From an uncultured Lactobacillus sp. (lineage in GTDB: Bacteria > Bacillota > Bacilli > Lactobacillales > Lactobacillaceae): 54,544 nt of DNA. The notes below the pieces were generated by a model, which did no database searches, was not told the origin of the DNA, and worked only from the letters and a program-made list of their open reading frames with translations. The stretch lies in the NCBI RefSeq assembly GCF_910589175.1, contig NZ_CAJURR010000015.1:1-54544 (forward strand), written 5' to 3'. Shown here in pieces: positions 23,000 through 31,921 of the stretch; positions within the stretch are counted from its first letter, which is position 1; the number at the start of each line of letters is the position of its first letter. The position numbers and the translations under genes are program-made.

Positions 23000-25882
23000 A
23001 TGAAAGAATTAAAATATACAAGTTTGGCTGTTGCAGCATTAACAGCTACTCTTTTAGCAAGTACTAATAATAGTAAAGTTCAAGCTGCTACAACTGATAA
23101 AAATAACACTGTCGTTGTAGCAAAATCAGATAAAGAAAAATTACAAGCTGCTGTTAATCAAGCACAAAATTCAGTTAATAATGCTCAAGCAAGCGTAGAT
23201 AGTAAAAAGAGCGCATTAACTGACGCACAAGCACAGGCAAAAGCACCAACTGATGCCTGTGATGCTCAACAAGCTAAGGTAAATGATAGCCAAAAGAATC
23301 TGGCTGATAAGCAAGCTGTTGCAAAACAAGCACAAGATAAGTTAACTAGTGCAAGCGAAGTAGCAAAGCAAGCAACCTCAGAAAATATTCAAAAGACCCA
23401 AAAGAATATTGCTGCACAGCAAGATGCAATTAAAGCTGCTAAGCAAAATGTCAGTGATGCAAATGCAGATTTAAATACAGCACAAAGTCAATTAGCGACT
23501 GCTAAGCAAAAACAAGCTGATGCTCAAAATTTAGTTAACAGTAAAGAAGCTGCAAAGAAAACTGCTGATAGTAATGTTGCTAACGCTGAAGCTGCCGTTA
23601 AGAATAGTGGACTAGATGAAGCAAAACAAAATGTTCAAAAAGTTCAAAACGCATTAAATGATATTAAGAAGACAAATGCAGATAACGAATCAGTTTTGTC
23701 TAAGAATCAAGCTGCTTTAGCTGAAAATAATCAAAAGATAGCAACTGTTAATAATAATCTTGCAGTGGCAAACAAGGCTGTAGTAGATGCTCAAAACAAT
23801 GTTAATGCTAAACAAAAGGCGCTGGCTGATGCTCAACAAGCTTTGAAAGAATTACAAGATCAAGTTGCTCAAGATCAAGCAAGCGGAGCAGCTGGTTTCT
23901 TTAAGGCAATTGCTGACAATAAAGATAATTCTGAAAGTTTAAGAGAAGATGCTCAAACTGCATATGAAATTGTAGCGGGAACATATAATGGTGAATATGG
24001 AAAAGAGCCAAGCTGGTATGCAGAACGTGTACATTTAGGTGCTAAAAATGATGCTACCAGTATTGAAGAAATGAAAAATGTTCTTCCATATTTGTCTAAG
24101 GTAAATGAGGCGCGTACAAGTCACAATAGATCTGTTTTAGGAATATCGTTGACAGATATGGCTGTAGCCATGATTGATGCAGATTATCAAACAGGTTGGT
24201 TGGAACATCCAGATAGTTTAGAGCAAAGTGAAAATCTTACGTCTTACATAGATGAGCCTGTTTGGTCATGGATGACAGAAGAAAAAACTTGGAATGAAAT
24301 GGTAAAGGAACATCCTGAATATGCTGATGTGCCAACTAGCTCTTACAATATTTATGCTTTCTTTACCAACCATTATGATGAATATTTACAAGTAGGTCAC
24401 TTTTTGAATTTAATGGATCCGTCTCTTACTCATTTTGGAATGGGCCGCTTAGATGACTCCGCTGTTTCTTGGGATGTAAATGATGTTCTTTACGTTTCAA
24501 ATCCATTAAGTGTTGAAGATTATACTGATTTATTCAATAAGTATTCTAAAGATGTATTAAAAGAAGATCAGTTAAACACCCTTAAAGCTAACGTAGCAAC
24601 TGCAAATCAAAACCTAGTTGCAGCACAAAATGCAGTTAAATCAGCACAAAATAACGTTCAGAGTTTACAAGCTAACCTAGCAGAATTAAACAATGGTTCT
24701 ACTAAGATCAATAAGGCAATTTCAGATACGCAAGCTGCTCTTGCTAAAGGCCAAGAAAATCTTGAGTTTGAACAAAAACAATTAGATCAAGCAAATCAAA
24801 CCTTAGCAGATGTTCAAGCTAAAGTTGGTACAAAAGCAAAAGCTTTGGAAGATGCTAAAGCTGCACAAGCTGAGGCAGCAGAAGCTGTAGCTCAAACACA
24901 AAATGTGTTATCTGAAGCTACTGCTACTGTTAAGGCAAGTCAAGCCAAGGCTGATGCAGCACAAAATGATGTTCAAGCTAAAGATAATAATTTAAAGAGT
25001 GCCCAAGCTGCTTTGGATTCATTGAATCAAACTTTGAACAATTTAGGAAATGCACAATCAAACCTTTCTGCTGCTCAAACAGCTTTGAATAAGGCAAACG
25101 ATGACGTAACTGCTGCTAATAAGGCACTTAAAGCTCAACAATTAATCTTAGATACTTTGAAGGAATCTAAATCTAAAGCTGATGCACAAGTTACAAACGC
25201 ATCAGAAGAACTTAAGAAGGCGGAAGCAGAATTAGCTGCTGAACAAAGTAAGCTTGAAGATGCTAAGGCAAGATTAGACGCATTTAATAAGAAAGAAACA
25301 GAAAACAGCCATAAAGAGACTTCCAATACTGAAAAACCTGTAAACCCAACCAACCAACCTGATACTAGTCATGTTGTAAAACCTTCAGATAAAACTGATG
25401 CAAGTAGCACTGTAAAGCCAACAGATAAGCCGGATTCAAATAGTGAAGCATCAACAAATAAATCATCTGAAACTACTACAACTGCTACTGAGTCAGATGT
25501 AAAGGATACTGATACTGTAAAAGAAAATGCTAAGGCAGATCTTAAGACTAACAATAAGTCTGAAGAAAAATCATCTACTGTTAAGATTGTTGAAAATAGT
25601 GATAGTTCAGCCGTATCAGTTGTCTTAACCGGTTCAAATACTCCAGTTAAGACCTTTGGAGAAAAGACAGTTAACGATACTACTTACTACAAAGTTAGTG
25701 CAAACCGCTGGGTTAAAGCTGATAAAGCTCATGTAGTTGCTGTAACTGGTAATGTAACTACTAATAAATTGCCACAAACTGGTGCAAAGAATGAGCTAAT
25801 TGCAGCTCTTTCTGGATTAGCAGTTGCAGGAGCTAGCTTAGTTAGCTACCTTGGTATTAACCGTAAGAAAAAGAATGATTAA
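23000..25882 (+). CDS. LPQTG-anchored surface protein with SEC10/PgrA-like domain
   Basis: 960 residues. A signal peptide ends near VQA|A (about residue 29). Two Ala/Gln/Lys/Asn-rich coiled-coil blocks (about 40-290 and 530-760) flank a globular domain (about 295-510) with the SEC10/PgrA surface-exclusion pattern KVNEARTSHNRSVLGI and LTHFGMGR, which is CAP-like. A Thr/Ser/Asp-rich wall-spanning stretch and a small SLAP-like module (ending YYKVSANRWVKADKA) follow. The sortase signal is LPQTG plus a hydrophobic segment and NRKKK tail. It probably acts in aggregation or adhesion. The ATG at 23000 is chosen because GGAGG lies 6 bases upstream. Confidence 0.9.
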   Translation: MKELKYTSLAVAALTATLLASTNNSKVQAATTDKNNTVVVAKSDKEKLQAAVNQAQNSVNNAQASVDSKKSALTDAQAQAKAPTDACDAQQAKVNDSQKNLADKQAVAKQAQDKLTSASEVAKQATSENIQKTQKNIAAQQDAIKAAKQNVSDANADLNTAQSQLATAKQKQADAQNLVNSKEAAKKTADSNVANAEAAVKNSGLDEAKQNVQKVQNALNDIKKTNADNESVLSKNQAALAENNQKIATVNNNLAVANKAVVDAQNNVNAKQKALADAQQALKELQDQVAQDQASGAAGFFKAIADNKDNSESLREDAQTAYEIVAGTYNGEYGKEPSWYAERVHLGAKNDATSIEEMKNVLPYLSKVNEARTSHNRSVLGISLTDMAVAMIDADYQTGWLEHPDSLEQSENLTSYIDEPVWSWMTEEKTWNEMVKEHPEYADVPTSSYNIYAFFTNHYDEYLQVGHFLNLMDPSLTHFGMGRLDDSAVSWDVNDVLYVSNPLSVEDYTDLFNKYSKDVLKEDQLNTLKANVATANQNLVAAQNAVKSAQNNVQSLQANLAELNNGSTKINKAISDTQAALAKGQENLEFEQKQLDQANQTLADVQAKVGTKAKALEDAKAAQAEAAEAVAQTQNVLSEATATVKASQAKADAAQNDVQAKDNNLKSAQAALDSLNQTLNNLGNAQSNLSAAQTALNKANDDVTAANKALKAQQLILDTLKESKSKADAQVTNASEELKKAEAELAAEQSKLEDAKARLDAFNKKETENSHKETSNTEKPVNPTNQPDTSHVVKPSDKTDASSTVKPTDKPDSNSEASTNKSSETTTTATESDVKDTDTVKENAKADLKTNNKSEEKSSTVKIVENSDSSAVSVVLTGSNTPVKTFGEKTVNDTTYYKVSANRWVKADKAHVVAVTGNVTTNKLPQTGAKNELIAALSGLAVAGASLVSYLGINRKKKND

Positions 25883-25903
25883 TTTATAAAATCATATACT
25901 GAT

Positions 25904-25957
25904 AAAAAAGAGTTGATAGATCAACGTTGAAAAACGAAGATTATCAACTCTTTTTTA
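25904..25957. terminator. Bidirectional terminator
   Basis: A perfect 15-base stem (AAAAAAGAGTTGATA and complement) with a 23-base loop, between the convergent adhesin and RpiR genes. Confidence 0.85.
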
Positions 25958-26713
25958 TTGTCTAGCAAAACCAGTTCTAACTGAATATGCATCCGAAAAA
26001 ATACGGGTCATGATTTGTAAGGGTAATCGAGAGCACACTTCATAATCAGGAAAATAATTGGTTTTTGACATGTAGCCCATAAAAGTTAATGTCGAAAGCG
26101 AAGCAAGTTGTCCATTAGGATTAGTGGTAAAGGTAATAGTAGGAACATCATGACGTGATAAATTTTTTGCAGCTTCAACTAATTCGGGAGTATTACCATT
26201 TAAGCTAATAAAAATAACTAATGCATCATTTTTAATTCTTTTAGAGGCGGTCTTAATAATGTTTGGATCAGAATGAAATTCAACATATTTCCCGGTTAGT
26301 TGCAATTTAACCATAATTTCTTGTCCAATTGATTCCGATAGACCACGTGCAAAAATATAAACAACGTTTGCTTGTTTAGTCATTGAAATGCTGTCTTCAA
26401 TGTTACTGTAGCTAAGATTGTGGAGAGTATTGTTCATTTCAATTTCATTTTTGGTAATCACACTCTTAATTTTATCGTCTGCATCATTTAAGACATCAAA
26501 ATTACTATTGGAGCGATCCTGCAGTTTTAGTGACTCTCGGTAAGACGTATAGCCGCTATAACCCATTTTCTGCATCGTCCTGACGATTGTAGCAGTTGAA
26601 ACATGAGCAAATTGACTTAATTTAACAATCGACATTTTTGCAATTTTTTGTGGATTTTTTTGAACTGTTTCCCACAAATGTAGTTCTGCATTACTAAGAT
26701 CATTATTTTGCAT
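25955..26713 (-). CDS. RpiR/MurR-family transcriptional regulator
   Basis: 252 residues. An N-terminal RpiR helix-turn-helix (about 1-75, VSTATIVRTMQKMGYSGY) is followed by a SIS sugar-phosphate domain (about 105-230, VYIFARGLSESIGQEI and VIFISLNGNTPELVEAA). It is divergent from the kinase/PTS operon, which it probably controls in response to a phosphosugar. The start at 26713 is preferred to an in-frame ATG 30 bases upstream because AGAGGG precedes it by 7 bases. Confidence 0.88.
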   Translation of the reverse strand: MQNNDLSNAELHLWETVQKNPQKIAKMSIVKLSQFAHVSTATIVRTMQKMGYSGYTSYRESLKLQDRSNSNFDVLNDADDKIKSVITKNEIEMNNTLHNLSYSNIEDSISMTKQANVVYIFARGLSESIGQEIMVKLQLTGKYVEFHSDPNIIKTASKRIKNDALVIFISLNGNTPELVEAAKNLSRHDVPTITFTTNPNGQLASLSTLTFMGYMSKTNYFPDYEVCSRLPLQIMTRIFSDAYSVRTGFARQ

Positions 26714-26750
26714 GTATGTACCCTCTCTGTAAAACTTTACCACTTATTAA

Positions 26751-26764
26751 TTAAAACGCTTTCA
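26751..26764. promoter_or_regulatory. cre site between rpiR and fruK
   Basis: Read on the minus strand, TGAAAGCGTTTTAA matches the CcpA cre consensus except at the penultimate base. It lies in the divergent promoter region. CTTACC (26778-26783) and GGTAAG (26813-26818) form a wider inverted repeat in the same region that could be the RpiR operator. Confidence 0.55.
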
Positions 26765-26834
26765 ATTTAGAAAAACCTTACCTTCTTATCTAAGTATACT
26801 AATAATGTAAGCGGTAAGAAAAGGAGAAAAGCTC

Positions 26835-27761
26835 ATGATTTATACAATAACACTTAATCCAGCAATTGATTTGGTAATTATTACTAAAAAATTAGAACCA
26901 AATATTGTTAATAGAACTGAGAACTTTGAGCTTCAACCTAATGGTAAGGGTGTAAATGTATCATTTATTTTGAAAAAAATGGGTATAGAAAATATGGCGA
27001 CCGGAATTGGAGGAGGCTTTACACTTGATTACATTACAGCAGGTTTAAAAGAAAAAGGCATTCGCACTAATTTTCTTAAGGTTAAGAAACTGACTAGAAT
27101 TAACGTCTTTACCCGAGTATTAGATCAGAATCGAGAATACAAAGAAGTAAATCCTGGTCCAGAAGTAGATGAAAAAGTTCAAGAGCAATTTTTAGAGTAT
27201 TTAAAAACAACGCTAAAAGAACGGGACACTTTAATTATTTCAGGAAGCTTTTCTAAGGGCATTAAACAAGATTATTTAGTTAAAATTGCCGTAATTACGG
27301 CTGATAAAAAGGTAAAGCTAGTAATTGACTCTAGTTCTAAAGCTGTTTTAGATACTTTGCCATATCATCCTTATTTACTAAAACCAAATGATCAAGAATT
27401 AGCTAGTTTTTTTGATCTAAATGAAAAATTGGATCAAGAAAAAATTATTAAACTAGCTCGTAAGTTGATTAATGCTGGTTGTAAAAATGTTTTAGTCTCT
27501 CTGGGAGAGTCTGGTGCGGCTCTAATTGATAAGAATCATGCTTATTTTGGTAATGCTCCTAAAATTTCAGTACTCAACACAGCTGGAGCTGGAGATACCA
27601 TGCTCGGTACATTTGTTGGAAAAAAAGAATTGGGATGTAACACGACAGAGGCATTGAAATTTGCAATAGCGGCTGGTAGTGATACTGCGAGTCGAATGGG
27701 ACTAACAGATTTTGAACTAGAAAAATATTTAAATGAAATTCATGTAAGTGAAGTTAAGTGA
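26835..27761 (+). CDS. fruK: 1-phosphofructokinase / tagatose-6-phosphate kinase (PfkB family)
   Basis: 308 residues. PfkB signature 1 is at the N-terminus (LNPAID, PNGKGVNVS), and signature 2 is NTAGAGDTMLGTF with the catalytic aspartate. It phosphorylates a ketohexose phosphate to the bisphosphate in the cytosol. The next gene is a fructose-family PTS, which makes fructose 1-phosphate the likely substrate; the nearby lacD leaves tagatose phosphate as an alternative. AAGGAG precedes the ATG. The gene's last bases lie directly before the PTS ribosome site, so the two are one operon. Confidence 0.85.
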   Translation: MIYTITLNPAIDLVIITKKLEPNIVNRTENFELQPNGKGVNVSFILKKMGIENMATGIGGGFTLDYITAGLKEKGIRTNFLKVKKLTRINVFTRVLDQNREYKEVNPGPEVDEKVQEQFLEYLKTTLKERDTLIISGSFSKGIKQDYLVKIAVITADKKVKLVIDSSSKAVLDTLPYHPYLLKPNDQELASFFDLNEKLDQEKIIKLARKLINAGCKNVLVSLGESGAALIDKNHAYFGNAPKISVLNTAGAGDTMLGTFVGKKELGCNTTEALKFAIAAGSDTASRMGLTDFELEKYLNEIHVSEVK

Positions 27762-27778
27762 TAGAAGGGATGAAAAAG

Positions 27779-29716
27779 ATGACTCAATATGATTTAGTCG
27801 GAGCAACTGGGTGTGCAACTGGTGTGGCACATACTTTTATGGCTGAAGAAGCATTAGAGAAAGCAGCTGAAAATTTAGGGTATTCAATTAAAATTGAAAC
27901 ACACGGTCAAACTGGTGTTGAGCATGAACTTTCACCAGAAGAAATAAAGAAAGCTAAGGGCGTAGTGATTGCTTCAGATGTAGATGTTGATCCAGACCGT
28001 TTTGCTGGTAAAAGAGTGGTAATTGTACCCGTTGCCAAAGGGATAAAAGAACCGGAGACATTAATTAAGGAAGCCCTAAATCCAGATACGCCTATCTATA
28101 AACCTGGACAACCAGCTAAAAATTCTTCTACAGCTGGAAATAGTGCTGAAAATTTAGGGACTAAAATTTACACGTCTTTAATGAATGGTGTTTCTCACAT
28201 GTTACCTTTTGTTGTAGCAGGTGGTGTGCTAATTGCTATCTCATTTTTCTGGGGAATTTATTCTGCCGATCCTAAGAGCAGTCAGTATAATCAATTTGCT
28301 TATATGTTAAATACAATTGGTAGTACAACAATGGGCTTAATGGTCCCAGTTTTAGGGGCTTTTATTGCTGAAGCGTTAGCTAAAAGATCAGGCCTAGTCG
28401 TTGGTTTTGCGGCTGGGATGATTACCAGTGTTGGTGGTGGAGGCTTCTTAGGAGCTATTATCGGTGGATATCTAGCAGCAATTGTAGTTCTCTTACTTCA
28501 AAGATTGTTAAAACCACTTCCTGACAAAGAATTTAGAGGGCTAAAGTCAATTTTTTTACTTCCAGTTTTAGGTGTATTTATTACTGGTGCAATTATGTTT
28601 TGGCTAAATGGACCAATTAAAGCAATTAATACGGGTATGATGTCCTGGTTAAAGGGGTTTGAAAATTCTAGTCCAATTCTTCTAGGAATTATTATCGGTG
28701 TAATGTGTGCATCTGACTTTGGTGGACCAATTAATAAGGCTGCTTATGTAACAGGTACAGCATTGCTGGCACAAGGTAATTACTACTTTATGGCCGGTGT
28801 ATCTGCTGCATGTATTGCACCACCTTTAGCAACTGGTTTTGCAGTTTTATTGAATAAGAAGGCATATTCCAAGAATGAACGTACAGCTGGTTATGTTAAC
28901 TTTTTATTAGGATCAACTCATATTACGGAGGGTGCTATTCCATTTGCTGCAAAGCATCCTTTATGGAATATTCCTGCATTTATGGTTGGATCAGCAATTG
29001 CAGCAGCCTTGACTTATATCTCTAAAATTCAAGTTCCAGCACCTCATGGTGGATTTATTATTTTGCCATTAGTTAACAAGCCCTTTTTATGGGTATTATG
29101 GATCGTAATTGGTTCATTCATTTCAGGAATCTTATTAGCCTTGATTGCTGGTAGATTTGCAAAAAGAGAGCCAGAATTTGAAGATGGCCCTGATATAGAT
29201 GTGTTTGGTGAAGAAGAAAATGTCAAAAAGCCTAAAACTGTAGAAAAAGATAATAGGGATGCAGACTATAATCCAAATGATATTTTGGAAACACAAAATA
29301 TTGAGGTAAATGTTGATGTACCAAATAAAGACTCAGCTTTAAAATACTTAGCTAATTTAGCAGTGAAAAATGGTTTAGCTACTAGTAGTCAAGCTGTCTA
29401 TGACAAGTATTTAGTTCGTGAAAAAGAAAATTCTACTGGAATGACAGATGGCTTTGCTATTCCACATGCACAATCTACAGCTATTAAACAGTCCGCTATG
29501 TTAATTTTGAAACTAAAGCACCCGATTGAATGGGATTCATTAGATGGACAAAAGATTGATACTGTAATTTCATTTTTGATTCCTGAAAAGGATAGTAAAC
29601 AACATCTACAATATTTATCCAATACGGCGAAGCTATTAACCCATCAAAATTTCATTGAGAAAATAAAAAAAGCTCAAACACCAGAAGAAATTAAGAGTTT
29701 GTTTACTAACCACTAA
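27779..29716 (+). CDS. fruA: Fructose-family PTS EIIBCA transporter
   Basis: 645 residues, domains in the order B-C-A. EIIB (about 1-100) has the phospho-cysteine motif GATGCATGVAHTF. EIIC (about 125-465) has about ten membrane segments, with GGGFLGAIIGGY and the substrate region GSTHITEGAIPFA. EIIA (about 500-645) has the phospho-histidine in GFAIPHAQ. It imports and phosphorylates a ketose. Three starts are possible; the ATG at 27779 lies 9 bases behind AGAAGGG and starts MTQYDLVGATG, the usual N-terminus of the EIIB domain. Specificity for fructose or tagatose cannot be read from sequence. Confidence 0.9.
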   Translation: MTQYDLVGATGCATGVAHTFMAEEALEKAAENLGYSIKIETHGQTGVEHELSPEEIKKAKGVVIASDVDVDPDRFAGKRVVIVPVAKGIKEPETLIKEALNPDTPIYKPGQPAKNSSTAGNSAENLGTKIYTSLMNGVSHMLPFVVAGGVLIAISFFWGIYSADPKSSQYNQFAYMLNTIGSTTMGLMVPVLGAFIAEALAKRSGLVVGFAAGMITSVGGGGFLGAIIGGYLAAIVVLLLQRLLKPLPDKEFRGLKSIFLLPVLGVFITGAIMFWLNGPIKAINTGMMSWLKGFENSSPILLGIIIGVMCASDFGGPINKAAYVTGTALLAQGNYYFMAGVSAACIAPPLATGFAVLLNKKAYSKNERTAGYVNFLLGSTHITEGAIPFAAKHPLWNIPAFMVGSAIAAALTYISKIQVPAPHGGFIILPLVNKPFLWVLWIVIGSFISGILLALIAGRFAKREPEFEDGPDIDVFGEEENVKKPKTVEKDNRDADYNPNDILETQNIEVNVDVPNKDSALKYLANLAVKNGLATSSQAVYDKYLVREKENSTGMTDGFAIPHAQSTAIKQSAMLILKLKHPIEWDSLDGQKIDTVISFLIPEKDSKQHLQYLSNTAKLLTHQNFIEKIKKAQTPEEIKSLFTNH

Positions 29717-29717
29717 A

Positions 29718-29751
29718 AAAGAAAACTGCCAGAAATGGTAGTTTTCTTTTA
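29718..29751 (+). terminator. Terminator of the kinase/PTS operon
   Basis: AAGAAAACTGCCA pairs with TGGTAGTTTTCTT, followed by T. Confidence 0.85.
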
Positions 29752-29830
29752 TGTTTAATCATAGACTAATAATTTTAATAATGATATCATTTATATAATT
29801 ACTTATGAATTACAAGGAGGAATTTTATTA

Positions 29831-31780
29831 ATGGCATTACTCAATGTACGTGGCGGTGCTGGTGATATTACTAAGCCCGATCTTAATGCAAGACCACAAG
29901 ATAATCTTTACTTAGCAGTGAACTCTGAATGGATTGAAAAAGCAAAAATTCCTTCAGACCGTTCAAGAATTAGTTCTTTTGATGGTATTGATTTGAATAT
30001 TGAAAAGAGCTTAATGCAAGATTTTGCGGATTTTGCAGATGGTAAAAAGAAATTGTCAAATGTTCCTAATTTTGCAAAAGCAGTTGAACTTTACAAAATT
30101 GCTAATAACTTTGACAAGAGAAATGAAGATGGGGCAAAGCCAATTAAAGCTGACCTTGAAGAAATCACTAGTTTACGTAATTTAACTGATCTTAACTTAA
30201 GAGCAGCTGATTTCTATAAGAATGCTTTTGACTTACCAATTAGTGTATCGGTTGATGCGGACATGAAGGATACTAAAGTTCATGTTGTATACTTTGGCGG
30301 ACCTGGTTTATTCTTGCCTGATACTACTACTTATGACAATCCTGCAGCAGCTGACTTATTGAAGGTATTACAAGATCAATCTGGAAACTTACTTAAAATG
30401 GCTGGTGTAAGTGAAGAAGATGCTAAGAAGTATGTAGAAGGTGCATTGAAGTTTGATAAGAAACTTTCTAAGGTTCTTAAGTCAACTGAAGAATGGGCAG
30501 ATTACCCAGCAATGTACAATCCAATGCCTTTAGCTGAATTTGAAGATAAGTTTGATAGCTTTAAGATTGACAACTTCTTAAGTAATTTATTTGCTCAAAA
30601 GCCTGAGAAGATTATTGTTACTGAGCCAAGATTCTTAGATCATGTTGAAGAATTGATCAACGAAGATAATTTTGATGAAATTAAAGGCTGGATGGTTGTT
30701 AAGTTTATTAATGGTGTAGCTGCATATCTTTCTCAAGACTTCCGTGAAGCTGCTTTTCCATTTAGTCAAGCCTTATCAGGTCAACCAGAATTATCTTCTG
30801 GTACTAAGCAAGCTTATCGTTTAGCTAATGGTATGTTTAGCGAAGTAGTTGGTGTTTACTACGGTCAAACTTACTTTGGTGCTGAAGCTAAGGCTGACGT
30901 AGAAGATATGATTCATAAGATGATTGACGTCTATGAAAAACGTATCTCTGAAAATGACTGGCTATCTGAAGACACCAAGAAAAAAGCAATTGTTAAATTA
31001 CGTGCTTTAATTTTGAAGATTGGTTATCCAGAAAAGATTGAAGAAATTTATGATCGTCTTCAAGTTGTCCCTGAAGCAGAAGGTGGTAGCCTTTACTCTA
31101 ATGAAAGCGCAGCTGCTGTAGAATCAGTTAAGTATAATCTTGAAAAATTAACGCAACCGGTTGATCGAACTGTATGGCTCATGCCTGGTAACTTAGTAAA
31201 TGCATGTTACGATCCACAGAGAAATGATATTACTTTCCCAGCTGCAATTTTGCAAAGTCCATTTTATGATTTAAAGCAATCTCGTAGCTTAAACTACGGT
31301 GGTATTGGTGTTGTTATTGCACACGAAATTTCTCACGCCTTTGACAACAACGGTGCTAAATTTGATGAATTTGGTAACTTGAAGAACTGGTGGACAGACG
31401 AAGACTTTGAGGAATTTAAGAAACGTACTCAAGCCGAAATTGATTTATTTAACGGCATTGAATATGGTCCAGTTACCTTGAACGGTAAACAAATTGTTTC
31501 TGAAAATATTGCTGACCAAGGTGGTTTGACTGCTGCTGTTGAAGCTAATAAGGGTGAAAATGGAAACATGAAGGAAGTATTTGAAAACTTTGCTCGTGTT
31601 TGGGCAAACAAGCAACTTCCTGAATCAATTAAGACACAAGTTTCAGTTGATGTTCATGCTCCTGGTCCTGAAAGAGCTAACGTTCAATCACAATGCCAAG
31701 AAGAATTCTACAAGGCATTTGATGTTAAGCCAGAAGATGGTATGTGGTTAGACCCAGAAAAACGTGTTGTGATTTGGTAA
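29831..31780 (+). CDS. pepO: Endopeptidase PepO (M13 metallopeptidase)
   Basis: 649 residues, the usual length for a bacterial neprilysin-family enzyme. The zinc site is HEISH at residues 498-502, and the third ligand is the glutamate of ENIADQGG at 558. The C-terminus ends near W (VVIW), typical of the M13 fold. There is no signal peptide, so it works in the cytosol, degrading peptides taken up by oligopeptide transport. A strong AAGGAGG lies before the ATG, and a terminator follows. Monocistronic. Confidence 0.95.
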   Translation: MALLNVRGGAGDITKPDLNARPQDNLYLAVNSEWIEKAKIPSDRSRISSFDGIDLNIEKSLMQDFADFADGKKKLSNVPNFAKAVELYKIANNFDKRNEDGAKPIKADLEEITSLRNLTDLNLRAADFYKNAFDLPISVSVDADMKDTKVHVVYFGGPGLFLPDTTTYDNPAAADLLKVLQDQSGNLLKMAGVSEEDAKKYVEGALKFDKKLSKVLKSTEEWADYPAMYNPMPLAEFEDKFDSFKIDNFLSNLFAQKPEKIIVTEPRFLDHVEELINEDNFDEIKGWMVVKFINGVAAYLSQDFREAAFPFSQALSGQPELSSGTKQAYRLANGMFSEVVGVYYGQTYFGAEAKADVEDMIHKMIDVYEKRISENDWLSEDTKKKAIVKLRALILKIGYPEKIEEIYDRLQVVPEAEGGSLYSNESAAAVESVKYNLEKLTQPVDRTVWLMPGNLVNACYDPQRNDITFPAAILQSPFYDLKQSRSLNYGGIGVVIAHEISHAFDNNGAKFDEFGNLKNWWTDEDFEEFKKRTQAEIDLFNGIEYGPVTLNGKQIVSENIADQGGLTAAVEANKGENGNMKEVFENFARVWANKQLPESIKTQVSVDVHAPGPERANVQSQCQEEFYKAFDVKPEDGMWLDPEKRVVIW

Positions 31781-31798
31781 AAAATAAAAACTAATTTT

Positions 31799-31833
31799 AG
31801 AATCAAATGGCGAAAGCTGTTTGGTTCTTTTTT
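31799..31833 (+). terminator. Terminator after pepO
   Basis: AGAATCAAATGGC / GCTGTTTGGTTCT imperfect hairpin with a GAAA loop, followed by T. Confidence 0.8.
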
Positions 31834-31921
31834 CATTGTTTGCAAAAAGAAATTATTAATAATATTATGAATTGGTATTCTTATCACTTAAGACAATATT
31901 CTTAATTAGAAAAGGTTAAAC

